Numbered from the stretch's first letter, positions 36,710-49,218 are shown. The stretch: 64,000 nt of DNA from Cryptomeria japonica (GCF_030272615.1 NC_081413.1:161322849-161386848), one strand, 5' to 3'. Notes: generated by a model not told the origin, from the sequence alone. A program made the numbers and translations.

Positions 36710-39700
36710 TCATTGATCTTCTTCTTCATCCAAATCTTTGTATATATCTTCCGATCCAGAATTGACATTGTAAAGATTGGTCATATCATCATCATCATCA
36801 TCATCATCATCATCTTCATGAACATTAACTCCTACATCATCATGATCTTGTTCCTCTTATTTGACATCTTTGTCAGGCACATCATCAACTAACTGTTGAT
36901 CCTGATCACCATGTACATCATCTTCTATTTCTTCAGTATCTTCTTCTTCCACGACATTATACTTTATCGGCCTTCCTCTAGGATCATGTCTAACAACAAA
37001 TGACCAAACCGGTTTATGTGGAACCTCTGAGTAAAATACCTGCTCACATTGGCTTGGAAGAACATAGGGCTCATTTCTGGCTCACTCAAATGACCTTGTA
37101 CTGACCATTGTAAATCCATTATCATGTTTAATAATAGTTATGTCAGGATCATCTCATTCAATCATATCCTGTAACATTGGACGATGAAAAAGAACTAATT
37201 TGAAGGACCTAAAGTCACACTCAAATATATCATCCAAAATCCCATAGTATTAATTTTCTGAGACTTGAGGATGTATATCACTTCTAGATGAAACATTAGT
37301 CACCTAAAATATTGCAGTTATCCTAGAATCACAAGTTTTCTTTGTGTCATCCAACTTTTTGATGCGAAATTTATACCATTGCACCACATATCCTTGTGGT
37401 GTTTCACCTGCAATATGTCAAACATGTAAAAATTATTGCATTGCTAGCTGATAAACGCATTATTGTTGGTCAAATGTATGCAAAAACCAACATATATATG
37501 CATACATCATTGCAATTGAAAAAAAATTAAATAATATGAGTGATTAATATATCTATACATACCTTTTTATCTCTTAAACCATATGCCAAATCAATTTCCC
37601 TTGGTGTAACAATGGAATCTCCATTATGATGATCTTCTTTAACCAATGAAGCCACATATTCCCATGTTAATGTGTGACTAGATTATTGACATCGTTCAAT
37701 CCATACTATCATCCAATCAAGATTGTTTGCAACATACAAATGTAGTGCATCCCACTCTCAAGCAACTTTAGAAAAAATAACTAGAAATTTACAACTGATG
37801 TATATTGAAGATTATAAATTAATTAACTACAATATATATAAAAACCAAATGTAAAATGTATTCAGATTAATGTCCATGAAGATCAAATAATTACCTCTCA
37901 CTTTCCTCAATCTACCTTTCCCCATTAGGTACTCCCCTTTGAATTTGTTAATGGAGTTGAGATCCCAAATGCAATCTACATGGATCTTTGTCGCAAACTT
38001 AGGAAGATATTCAGTAATGTACACCATAGTATAGTATACCATATATCCCTCCACCATATAACCCTCAAGATATGTTCTTTGTCAAACAAAAGCCTTCAAA
38101 CATTTCAAGTGCCTCTCAACCATCCACATTGACCTTGTGTATGCACGTCCACACAATGCAACCTCCTCAACTTGGTGTATAAGGTAGTGTTCTTGTGCAT
38201 TGAAAAATATCGAAGGTAGACACTTTTGCATTTCACACATTAGACGAGGAATTTTTGTCTTCCAATATTTTATATCTTCTTTATGGATTTATTTATATGG
38301 CAACCATCTACAAGTGATTCAAGACGCAAATATATTAACGATAATTAACAAAATAATATACAATATATTACATAACAAGTAAAAAAAATGGCAAATATAA
38401 TATCTATACAACAAATTGAACAAATAACACTACTTACCTCATGTATTTTCCAAGATCATATATATCTTTCTTGATAGTATTGTCGAAGTGGTCTGGGAGA
38501 GATAGAGGTAGAACGTACTACAAGAATTATAAAATGATCTTTTCATTGTTTTTTCCAAAACTAGTACTAAACATAATACAATGAAAAGTACATGCAATAT
38601 ACAAATATATAGAAAATATACAAGAACATGAATTACCTTAATGAAGGTATGCCAATCATGTGTTTTCATCCCTAGCCCAAATTAACTTTTCTTTGTTATG
38701 AGATTGTTTATGTTAGCAGCAAATCCTGTGGGAAATTGAATTTTTTCGAATTGCTTTGCTACTCCATTAATTAAAAAGGAGGGCACTTATATTAATTTGG
38801 TCTCCATCGCTATTTAATTGAATGACATTTTTCATTGCATGATTGGATATCTGAATGTCACTACAAATTTTGACAATTTTTTCTTTGTCACGCCTTCCAT
38901 CCAATATTTTCCATAACGTCTTTGTTATATGCTTTCCAATATACATAGTATCAAAAAAATGCATAATTTGTAGCTTCTCATAGTATGGCAACCTACTAAA
39001 TTGTTTGCGATAACTTTTTAGTCCCTTTGGAAGGTGATAATTAATGCCTTGACGACCTTCATGAAGCATATAAGTTTAAAAAGTTGACAACGACAATCAT
39101 CGTCAATTACAACATGAGTAAACAAAACACAATATAAAAAATATAAATTCCAAAAATATCATATATGATAGATAAACAATAAGATTGAATGACATTACCT
39201 TGATGATTAATTATATTATATTCCAACTTCCATAGGCGAGGTGTCATTCTTCATGGTTTTGATGTAGTCTCTTCTTTCCCATTGAAAAAATGTTTTTCAG
39301 TAGTTCAATACTTATGATTTTTGTGGAGGAAGTGCCTATACTCATCAAACACCTGCTTTCCTAAACTTGTTGAATGATGAGATGTCATTTTTGGACCACA
39401 AACTGGACATGCAATTTTTCTCTTTGTTTGAAGACCTGCAAGATCATGTATAATTGGATTAAATATGTTAATTTTTATAATTATATATATTGAATGGATT
39501 ATTTTAAAAAATGCATGATTTATACTTTAAAAAATTAAACATTATTAAAGTGCGCAAGTTGAACATTATAACATGCCACAAAAATGTGTTAGCCCTAGGG
39601 CATCATGAATTGCCCATACAAGCATTGCATGTAATTGAAATTGTCTTTATCCTATTGGTCTAGAGACGTCATACATAGTGATACCATTCCATAACTCTAG

Positions 39701-41244
39701 AAACTCGTCAATAAGAGGCTCGATATATACATTCATATCTTTAACTTGGTACTTTTCTAGTTGAATGAACAAAAACAATACATAATTATTATAACCATTT
39801 TATTGCAATATATATAATTTAATGTACTTGACTATTAAATGAAAAAAATACCTGGAACAATCATTTCCAACATTATGTGCTCCCTGTTTATTGACATCCA
39901 TGGAGGAATGTTATTGTTGATAACAAAAATAGGCCACACCGAGTAAATTAATCTCAGCTCTTCAAAGGGATTGACACTGTTCGCTGCCAATGAAAGCCTG
40001 AGATTACGAGGTTCTTCTTTAAAGTGTGGTCATTTTTCCTCTATGTCCGTAAATGCAAAACCATCTACAAGCATTCTAAGAATGTCATCTTGACTTCTAT
40101 TGTGTGCATGGTAATCCTTAAATTGCGCCAAGCTTTTGCACCTAAATAATCATTGCAAACATGGAATAATGGGAATATAACGAAGAACCTTCCGAGGAGC
40201 CTTTTTTTGTTAGTTGATCTGTTTGATATCTACTAATGTGATATTCAGGGCATCATGTTGCAAATTCATGTTGCTTATGATATATAATATGATCATTGGG
40301 ACATGCATCTATTGCTTGATACTCCATTCCAATATCTTTCATAATGGCAGATAATTCTCGATATGAGCAAGGTAGAATATTTGATGGTGACAACAAAAAT
40401 TCACCTATCAATCTAGAACAAAAATAATAATTTGTTACTATAAAGAATATTTATGGTACATATTTTACCTTTTATTTACTAGTGAAGAAATGACAACAAA
40501 AAAAGATGAAAAAAGATGACATATATGACATACCTTAACATACGTGAGATTGTTATGTTGGATAAACCATTCATAACCTTCAAGTTCACCAACAACAATA
40601 CAAAAAAGAGAAGAGTTGTTTGGGATCCTTCGTAAAGGGGCTTATATGCCTTCTCAAGTACAGGTAAATCATGAACAACATCAAAGTCATCTTGATCATC
40701 ATGATCAGCTGCACCAGTACTAAATGTGTCATGGATCCATGTATTTGTACTATCATCTTCAACTGTGTTTTCTAGTGCAAGATCATATTCTTCCATAGGA
40801 TCATTATGTTCAGCTTCGATATTCACACCTCCATGTTCCTCCACTTGGAAAACCACATTCTCCGGGTCGTGGTAGTCCATATCATGTGCCCTAGGGCGCC
40901 CCACCTATATAAAATGATCAACATAAATAAACCATGATCATGATCTCATTAACAAGTGATTTTTTTTGTATATAAATTGTTAAAATGATATAAATATTTA
41001 CAAATGAAATCAATATAAACACATATAATGAACAACTTACCAATATACGATAATCATGCCCCCCTTCAATGTGATCATGCTACCTACAATGTTTCTCGGC
41101 TATTGTGATTAAAAGTCTTCTAGTCTTTAAGCCCTTACAATTTTTGCAGGGACAATAACATATCTCATCACCTTTTCTTTTCAGGCTAGACCACAATCTA
41201 GCAATTTTCTCCTTATTTTGTTCTTCACTGATATTATCTGACAT
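36710..41244 (-). pseudogene. CACTA TnpD transposase gene, multi-exon, decayed
   Basis: Exon 1 (41041-41244) starts at the ATG at 41244 and encodes a Transpos_assoc-type zinc domain (CYCPCKNCKGLKTRRLL). Exon 2 (40534-40904) ends in KAYKPLYEGSQ...LVNLKVMNGLSN. Exon 3 (39852-40412) carries RELSAIMKDIGMEYQAIDAC and CPEYHISRYQ, then PRNLRLSLAANSVNPFEELR and NIPPWMSINREHIML, which are Transposase_21 landmarks. Later exons hold IEPLIDEFLELW, QLHAMLVWAIHD, KIACPVCGPKM, a diverged D-x-M-H-x-x-K-N box (FFDTMYIGKHI), MKTHDWHTFIK and the DUF4218 part (HYLIHQVEEVALCGRAYTRS). A DUF4216 segment at about 37.0-37.4 kb contains YYGILDDIFECDF. The tail is Asp/Glu-rich. Clear GT/AG sites join exons. TnpD is the DDE-type enzyme that cuts and moves CACTA elements. 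Numerous stops and some frameshifts make this copy inactive. Confidence 0.85.
36787..36815. repeat. (ATC)n microsatellite in the TnpD acidic tail
   Basis: An ATC repeat of about nine units. Read on the minus strand in frame it encodes the Asp run in the transposase C-terminal tail. Confidence 0.9.
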
Positions 41245-41389
41245 GATTTTTCTTCATAGGAAAAAAATTAGGCTATAGAAAATTAGGTCTATAACCTTCA
41301 CAAACCAAGAAAAATGATTTTGCAAGTACAAAATACACTGTCCGCACAATTTTTTATATTATTTACTAGACTAACCCTAATGGTTTTCT

Positions 41390-41615
41390 TTTTTTTTACT
41401 TTTTCACTTTTCTATTTTTCGTCGGAATTTTGACGAGCATCCATTGTATTACCGATGATAGTTGGTTTTGTTAGAATTTCGATGAATGTCGGGCAAGATT
41501 TAAAAAAAAAAACAAATTTGACACAAATTGCCTTGTATTAAGTTCCGACAAAACAAAAGAAATCCCATAGTTCGTTAGAAATTTACTTTGAAAAATGCAC
41601 CTAAATGAGTTAGTG
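41390..41615. repeat. CACTA right terminus and subterminal repeats
   Basis: Contains CGTCGGAATTTTGACGAGC and weaker relatives, and ends GAGTTAGTG at 41615, the inverted CACTAAC terminus. Confidence 0.8.
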
Positions 41616-42172
41616 ATATGATGACAGTCTTTCCCTACATGTGTCCATTATCCATATGCCTTGATTTGTTGATTGTGCCTCTGAAGGTTGATTGCTTTGA
41701 TTTAGCCATGTAATATGATTTGATGTTCTCTTCTTATGTTGGAGTCTTGTGATGTCATGTTGTATCCTATGGTTGTCAGGTGTCAACTTGGGTCTTGAGT
41801 GTGAGTTGGAACCTTATGTCATCTCCTAGCATGGGGGATGGTTCCTATTAAGTTCCACATGGTCAAGTGGTTTGATGCCTTCTTCCATTGGAATATTATT
41901 CTTGGATGTTAGCATGAGTGGATTGGATTATTGGATCTTTATTATGTGGATATTCTTTGGAGCTTATTTCTATGTATTTGGATTAGAAAACAATGTAGCA
42001 TGATGTTTTGTATATGTATAATAGATTATGTATTCTTGAGACATTTATCTTCATGTATTTGTAAATGTAATTAAAAAGGAATATGAGATAGTAGCTTAGG
42101 AGTAGTCTTGATTGTACATTCATTGATATCTTGGGTATTCATTATGTAATGTTATATTATGAGTTCTATGTG
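41616..42172. other. spacer, no gene seen
   Basis: T/G-rich sequence between the CACTA right end and the repeat array that hosts element A. Nothing recognised. Confidence 0.5.
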
Positions 42173-42353
42173 GATAAGAAAGAGTTACTATGTTGTATTG
42201 TATTGAAATTGTAGATGGAATTGTATGTATAATCTTATGGAAATTAAGTTGAAAGAATAGTAGTTGCTATTATAGATCTTGTTTAAGCAATGGAAGTTAT
42301 CTAGATGAAATGGATTATGTTACTTAGGTAAATAAGATAATTATCTTAGAGAT
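42173..42353. repeat. 196-bp tandem repeat, copy 1
   Basis: Begins GATAAGAAAGAGTTACTATG and contains GGAATTGTATGTATAATCTT and GTAAATAAGATAATTATCTT. Two further copies follow the 3' LTR of element A. The LTR element interrupts the array exactly at the end of this copy. Confidence 0.85.
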
Positions 42354-43528
42354 TGTTACTACTTATCAAGTTGCCATTAGTTTTATGTTCAAAGTTATTC
42401 TATATACTCTAGTCGGTTACTACTACCAAAATATTCAGTCAGTATGCACAATCTAGTCGGTTATTAAAGAAATGAGTCTTAAAATGTAGTATACACCGAG
42501 TTGTCTACCGGAGTATCATTTCATGTCTATTGAGCAACAAAGATGACACACCGAGTGAAATGTGTTACCAGATTCATTGAACCTAGACATACATATGAAA
42601 ACATGTTACAAGATCGAGGAACATCTAACCGTTATCACATTGGAAATTGCACTTAAAGATTGTGTATGATTTTGAGGTCATCTAACCAATGAAATATTTT
42701 GCATGGTTATTCATTCGATAAAACATGTTTGTAAGATCGAAGCAATGAAAGGATCACCGTCATAAGAGATCTACTTATACAACATGGATTACAATCAGAA
42801 ATATACATGTAGCATGACAAAATGGAAGATATAGAGATATATGAAGAAAGACATGTGAAAGCACTAAGTGTTATGACTATTACAGAGACATAGAGGTCAC
42901 CGAGAAGGATTTCAGAGAACAGTCAAAGAACAAAGTAAACAGAAGGGTTTACCGAGTTACTATATGGGTTACCGAGGTATGCTATAAGCAAGGTGATCTT
43001 ATTCTAAGCATATAAAATCTGCTATAACATTCCAGATGTAAAGCTGCAGATATTTGTAATGATTTATTGTAATATTTTGAAGTTGTAAGAGAAACCTTTA
43101 GTAGGGTAAAAGACTCTAATCAAGTCTATGAATTATAAAGCCTATAACCAGGTGCAACATTTAGTTTTAGTGTTTAAAATCCTTTAGCAAGGTAGATCTA
43201 ATAGATCTTGTTACTCCTAACAGGGTAAGCTATCAGAAATAGCTAAACATGTAGCTCTAACCGAGCACTCTTTATTATTGCAGTAGTGAAGTTATGGGTG
43301 CCATCCCCACTGTAGTTTTTCTCTCTAACCAGGACTTTCTACGTAACCAAAATATATGTGTTATGGAGTGAATCATGTATGATTGTTATCTATTTGTTTT
43401 AGCTTTGTATTATGTTACTGCACTATTCGGTTTATGCATAACAGTAAAGTTATTATTGAAGAAAAGTTTTGAAGTACTGATTCACCCCTCCCCTCTCAGT
43501 ACATTAGCTTTCCATATTGGGCCTAACA
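42354..43528 (+). repeat. element A 5' LTR
   Basis: TG...CA termini. The 3' end has a C-rich stretch (GATTCACCCCTCCCCTCTCA) shared with the LTRs of B, C and the solo LTR. It contains GTAGTTTTTCTCTCTAACCA and ATGTGTTATGG, also echoed in the others. It differs from the 3' LTR at scattered, mostly transition, sites. Confidence 0.92.
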
Positions 43529-43530
43529 AT

Positions 43531-43542
43531 TGGTATCAGAGC
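43531..43542 (+). other. element A primer binding site
   Basis: TGGTATCAGAGC, two bases after the LTR, complementary to the 3' end of plant initiator tRNA-Met. Confidence 0.92.
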
Positions 43543-43590
43543 TTCAATCTTGGAAAAGGGTTTAATTGCCTAAAGAGAAAGATCTTATCA

Positions 43591-44934
43591 ATGGAAGGCT
43601 ATAAATAGTCTTGGAGGATTGTGTATCTGCAAGAAGAGCTGGATCATGCTAATCAAGTGATTGCAGACATGCAAAGGCAAATGCAAAAATCTTTGAAAGT
43701 AAGAAGAAGATTATCTAATGATTTGCAAGACTCTCAATAGTTAGTGGAACAAATTGAGACATCATCTGAGAACAGTATATCTGAAGAAATGATTGGAGTA
43801 TTGAGAGAAAAGAACAAAACATTGGCTAATCAACTAAAAGCAATGAAAAGAGAACATGAACATTTCAGCACATAGATGACTAAAAATCTTGATGCATTAA
43901 GGATAGTCGAGGATAAAGTAAGAGATCTAAAAAGAGAGAAACAACAACTTGAAGTCTTAGTATCTGATAAGAATGATGAAATCACAAGGTTGACTGGAAT
44001 TCAACAAAATCTATCAGATCAACTAGGTTATGCACATCATGAAGCAATTTTGAAGGATGATGAGAATCAAGCATTGAAACTTGAAGTATCAAGGTTGACC
44101 GATGAACTTGAAACAAAGAAGAAATCCAAAGAAACACTGAAGAAGAGTTATGAAGCATCAAAGATGTTGGATGAACAACTGAATACAAGAAGACCCAACA
44201 AAGATGCAGGACTCAGTTACAAAGGAAAAGACTCTACCGAAAAGGGAATTCATACTACCGAGAGAGGAGAATCATCAAAGAAAGCTGGAAACAAGAAAAA
44301 CATCAAAAGAAAGAAGCCTATTTGCAACTACTGTGGAAATCAAGGTCATACTGCCAACATGTGCCAAATCAGAAAAGGTAAGCAACCAAATGTCACTAAG
44401 TCCAATGGTTATTGTTACAATTGCAATAAATATGGTCACACATCTAATCAATGTAGGACAAAGTCTGTAAACAATTATTAGAAGGCAAAATTCAAAGGGT
44501 TTTGTAAAAACTGCAACAGATATGGACATAGTACCGAGAAGTGTTGGTTTAAGCAAAAGAACTATATGTGGTATGCACACGGAGCAAATGCTAGAGGTTA
44601 CCGAACTCACACAAATCCTTACCGACAGTATTCTGCAATACCATGGGATTACAATACAAGGATATGGTGTGAATGTTGTGGAAGATATGGACATCTAAGT
44701 GCCAACTATTTTATAAGGTTTGGGATGTACAACCGAAGATCATGGAGAAATCCTGGTATGGCATGTTTTCATTGTCACAAAGTTGGACACTTAGCTAGAT
44801 ATTGTAGAGATCAACCTAGAAAAGACATTGAAGAAATAAAAGACAAATTAAAGATGATTTGGAAAAAGAAGGAAATTGTGTCAAATGAAAAAAGCACCTT
44901 ACCTATCGAGTTAGGTGCACCTATTCCAAATTAA
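43591..44934 (+). pseudogene. element A ORF1: coiled coil plus five CCHC zinc knuckles
   Basis: One frame of 448 codons interrupted by four TAG stops (43606, 43738, 43873, 44479). I chose the ATG at 43591 because the same position in B and C gives the matching M-E-x-L start. Residues 1-170 are a Lys/Glu/Leu-rich coiled coil (HANQVIADMQRQMQ, LKREKQQLEVLVSDKNDE). The C-terminal third has knuckles of the form C-x2-C-x4-H-x4-C: CNYCGNQGHTANMC, CYNCNKYGHTSNQC, CKNCNRYGHSTEKC, CECCGRYGHLSANY (last Cys lost) and CFHCHKVGHLARYC. Such knuckles bind the element's RNA in Gag. The usual Copia Gag capsid (UBN2) region is not recognisable; the coiled coil takes its place. Confidence 0.82.
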
Positions 44935-45484
44935 TCGGTAAAGGTATGAAGGGAGTGCATTCTATCAAGGTTAAATCTTAACAGTTCCTATTTTATTATG
45001 TACTTAATTCAAATCTGCATAATTAAGATGTAATAGTAAGTTTGAAATTCTATCAAAGTCTTTTGAAGCACTTTATAGGAAACCTATCAAGTCGGTGAAT
45101 ACAGGAAGCGTGTCAAGTCAGTAAATGAAGGAAGTTTGGTTACTCAGTTAAAACGGAAAAAGGAAAGAAGGTTTAGTGGAACCGAGTGCATTTAATGTTT
45201 TTGACCTAACTCGCACAGAGCCTGATAAGGCATATTGTGTACTTAAAAGCATTTTCGTGGTCATTTTCAACTCACCAAGTTTTCGAGAGAGTAGAGAAAA
45301 GCGAATCTAAGGCGATCAAACCTCCTACAAAGAAAATTCAAGGTATTTACATCCATCTCAATGCATTGTTAAGATGGTTTATTGATCTTATCAAGTTGCT
45401 ATTATTTGCTAAGTGTGGAATGTCAGTCATTTGAAAATCCTGAAACCCTAAGGATCCTTTGTTAGCTTTTATCTGAAATCTACA

Positions 45485-48400
45485 ATGGCATCTAAGATCC
45501 AAGACCCCATTGTTGTCAAGAATGTAGAGAAGCCCTCACTAAAATACTCTTTGACTCCCAATATTGCATCTTAATTGGATGACAAAACTGCTTTTTCACT
45601 CATCCTGGATAGAGTGTTGTTAGTCGAGGATGTGAGATTCTTCACCAAATGTCGTGTTGAAGAACTCGGTCATGTTGAAATTAAAGACACCTATGATGAA
45701 TTATGCACAGATGGTAAATTGAATAGCAAGTATGAACACATTAAGATCAAGGGATTAACTTAAGCCTTAACCTATCCCCGTGTGTTCAAACCCTAGTGGG
45801 TTAAGTTTGTTTTGAGTAGAGTTCATGATGATTTCATGTGGTTAGAAGAGCAACCATTTAAGATTACCAATGAAATCATTCATCTGATTACCGGTTACCC
45901 TATTTATGATCATGCCCGAGCCCAAAAGATGATATCACAGAAGGAATTGATTAGTTTAACCAGAGTGGAATCAGATTGCAGAGGATTGAAATTGAACAAT
46001 GTCATAGATGAAGAACTAAAATTTTTCATAAGAGTAATAGGTTACTGTTTCTTCCAATCAGCAAGGGAAAACAGTGTACCCTGTGCAATAGTAGACCTAG
46101 CATACAAACTTGTGAAAAAGGGAATGAAAATTGATCTATGTGAGGTATTGCTGAAGAACCTATTTGAGAATCTGAACACCATCAGGAAGCTAAAGAAAAA
46201 CAACTCGGCTAATACACTAAAGTTTGGATCATTACTTGTATGCATGTTTTTCTATTTTGAAAAATTCTTTCCATCAGTCGGTAAAGTTGTTTGGGAACTA
46301 CACCGACCAATCACCCATCAGATCAATGACTTCATTCAGAAGTTAGGAGATAATTTCAATGATATTATGGATGATTACTTCAATAAGTTCCAAGAGAAAA
46401 TGCATAATAGGTACAGGATTCCACCCCAGCTAGTGGAGAAATACAAAAATGACATATGTTTTGAAGTTGACACTGATTACTGTTATTTGAATGCTGTGGA
46501 ACCAAGAACTCAATCTTTGTCACCGATGGGTTACAAGATTGATTTTGACATCACACAACAACAAATTGGTGCATTTCTTACATTGCCAAGACATGCTACC
46601 GAGCTGAGGTATGGAACCTATGAAGAAGTAAACGAAAAAGTAAAAATGAGCATTGTAGTACCCAAAGCTACAAGAAAGGCAACAAAGATGATAAAGGCAT
46701 TATCAGAGAAATTCAGAGAAGACTCTTCCTCTACACCTGTCAAAGGCACCATTGCCATTACAGAAGAGGAATCTGAAGCCCAAGAGGTAGCTATAACATT
46801 GAGCACCGAATTGCCTAAGGGAAAAGTGTTGAAGAGAAAGAAACAGGACACATCAAAGGCCTCACCGACTCCACCTCCAAAGTGACCTAACACTAGAGCA
46901 TCTGCAACTTCACTGAGTAAGAAAACAAAGAGTGTTACTATTCCCAAGGTAACAAAGACCTACAAGAAATCTACTCGGAGACTCATTTTGGCAAAAGAGT
47001 CTAGTGATACCAAATCAAAGGATGCAAGCAAATTTTAGATTGTCAAGAGAAAGAAGGTAAATGTACATAGTGTTGAAAATTTTTGTGCTAATCCGAAAGA
47101 ATATGGAGGATTTGGATCATTCAAATATGTAAAGTATGAAACCAGAAATAATGATGAGAAGAGACAAATTGAAGAAGCTATCATTTGCACACTTCTAAAA
47201 TTCCGGTTGGCTCCATTGGAACTAGCTAAGTCGCTTCCAAATGAACTTTATTTGCATATTGATAATAGGTGGAAGTATGAAATGGACTCAGAGAAATAGA
47301 TTAGAGAAAGAAGTCTGGTTCATCTCTTTCCTGACATGTCAGTAGCTAAAATAAAAGAACATCTGACAACCTACAACTCAAAGTTTCTTGTCAAATAGAG
47401 AGCCTTAAAACTAATGAATGGGTTGTATATTGAAGTTGAAAATGAGACAAAAGCAAAGTGGCAGGAAATCTTTAAAATCAAGGATGCCGGTGAGCATGCT
47501 ACAGTTGAAATTGTTGATGTCACCAAGCAAGATCTTGATGTTACCAAGCAAGACCCTACTGACACCATTCAAATAGATGAAGATGTCATGGATACAGAGG
47601 CACCGGAATAAGAAATGATAGAAGGCAATGCATATGCAAAACTTGTATCTAGTGAATCAGTCTTGGAACAAGTTCAGCCTTATCTACCAGTCAAACAACT
47701 TGTCTCAATCGAAACCCCTTAGGATATGGAGCAAGGCACTAGAGGCCACAAGTCTACAGCAAGAAAAGGTACTACTCAAGAACAGACATCTCAAGCACCT
47801 TCTAGCACTACAAATGTTGCAACTAAGACACCAAGTACCAAGACACCAAAGGACTCTACAGAGGCTAAAGAAACCGATCAAAGTGTTGCCTCTACCAAGC
47901 AACCTACCGAGGGTCATCAAGCCTCACAAACCATTGTCTTAGTTCTATCGATAAAAGGTAAAGAAAAGAAGATGAAAAAGCATAGTTTTAAATTTGATTT
48001 GTCAAAACCAATAGTGTTTCCCAATATAGATATATCAAAATTAAAGGGGCAAGCACTCATTGATTTCGGTGAACTATGCAAAGCAAAGGCCGAACAAGAG
48101 AAGCAAATGGCTATCCAAAAGAAAAATAAAGTACTTTAGAAGGTGAAAGCACTCTTAATAGATATGCTACCTGAAGCTATAGTGTCAATAGATGCAGCCA
48201 TCCACATTCAACTGGATGAACTCCTAACAAAGATAGAGACATCTGGAGTAGATGCATCGAAATATCTAAGCAAGCTAAAAGACAAAGAGCTCACTGCAAA
48301 AATGATAGAAGAGGTACAAAAAGCTATAGCTATTGGCAAAGTTAAACTTGTCAAATTTATTGCTGAGTTGACTCCTCAACTCAAGCACATTCTTTATTTA

Positions 48401-48847
48401 TTTCAGAAACTCTACACATTTTCTTTATTCATTAAAGACATTCAGAATAAAACAGAGGCAATTGAGAAAGAGATCACCGATCTCTCAAATAAGTTGACCA
48501 CAGAGCCAAATTCAGTTCAGAATTTCTATACAAGGTTACAACAGCTCATGGCTCAACAATTGGACCTAAGAAATGAAGAACACAAGATCAGGATGGACAT
48601 AATGACACTTCAGACATTAGTCCTTCCTCATCTTTCATGCATCCAAGAACAGATCAACTGAGCCACCTCCTTATCTACTACACAAGAGGGGAGCACTCTA
48701 TATGGCTTAATATCATTATTGGCTGATATTCAAGCAGAGAATTATTTAATGGACAGTGTAAATATTGCACTCTCTGTTGCTCTCACCGAAGCACGGACCA
48801 AGTACAATTCTATTTTTGACCAATTACCACCCCCGAATGGTAATTAA
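45485..48847 (+). pseudogene. element A ORF2: large protein of unknown function
   Basis: One frame of 1121 codons runs from ATG 45485 to TAA 48845-48847 with 11 in-frame stops but no frame change, so the reading frame is old and was selected. The N-terminal part has FTKCRVEELGHVEIKD, then a conserved helical domain: RVHDDFMWLEEQPF, EIIHLITGYP, FFIRVIGYCFFQ, LVKKGMKIDLCE, LKFGSLLVCMFFYF, YRIPPQLVEKYKND and EPRTQSLSPMGYKID. Elements B and C match it piece by piece. The middle is Thr/Lys/Glu-rich and low-complexity. The C-terminal 350 codons are coiled coil. It is not a known polymerase, protease or integrase. It loosely recalls plant transposon-associated proteins with a W...I...I-x-G-x-P pattern, but I cannot name a family. 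Confidence 0.75.
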
Positions 48848-48862
48848 GTTTTGATGTTTGTC

Positions 48863-48874
48863 AAAAAGGGGGAG
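48863..48874 (+). other. element A upstream polypurine tract
   Basis: AAAAAGGGGGAG just after ORF2, about 345 bases before the 3' LTR. Element B has an equivalent extra tract. Confidence 0.6.
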
Positions 48875-49207
48875 TGATACAGTATTGGGGGAGTGTTGTA
48901 TTCAAAGTATCAAACAAAAGGAGTATAGTATACAGGGGAGTATATCGAGCAGATCAAGCAGAGTATCCAAGAGAAGTGAACCGAGCAGTGAACAGGACAG
49001 TAAGCAAAGATCAAGAGTAGCACATAGAAATTGATCACCAAGCATGCAAAATTAGAGTTTTGTACAGTATATCGATAAGGGGAGTATATCTGGATATATC
49101 TTCATTGACTATTGTATGTACTGTTAGTATAGTCAAATTTTGCACGTATATAGATTATTGAGTTATAACTTTGAAAGTAGTTTTTGTCAAACATCTCAAC
49201 TAATGTC

Positions 49208-49218
49208 AAAAGGAGAGA
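49208..49218 (+). other. element A polypurine tract next to the 3' LTR
   Basis: AAAGGAGAGA ending one base before the LTR start at 49220, the expected plus-strand primer position. Confidence 0.85.

Larger units (their letters stand above)
20130..41615 (-). mobile_element. 21.5-kb CACTA (En/Spm) transposon
   Basis: The left end reads CACTAACACATTTGGGTCAT. The right end, read inward on the minus strand, is CACTAACTCATTTAGGTGCAT, so the termini match over about 25 bases with a few differences. Both ends carry scattered subterminal copies of a CGTCGGAATTCCGACG-like motif, the usual binding sites for TnpA in this superfamily. Between them lie a TnpD gene and a TnpA-like gene, both on the minus strand. 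The expected 3-bp target duplication is not seen: GTG flanks the left end and ATA the right. One border may therefore be mutated or rearranged. Internal insertions and captured host DNA account for much of the unusual length. Confidence 0.85.

Noticed and set aside
43531-43542. tRNA gene near the TGGTATCAGAGC sites
   Set aside because: Only the 12-base primer site is present, with no cloverleaf around it.
44566-44934. Calling 44566-44934 a separate zinc-finger gene
   Set aside because: It is in the same frame as 43591-44481, separated by one TAG, and continues the knuckle series of ORF1.
48863-48874. Treating the upstream polypurine tract as the true 3' LTR border of element A
   Set aside because: The sequence after it does not match the 5' LTR start; the matching LTR begins at 49220.
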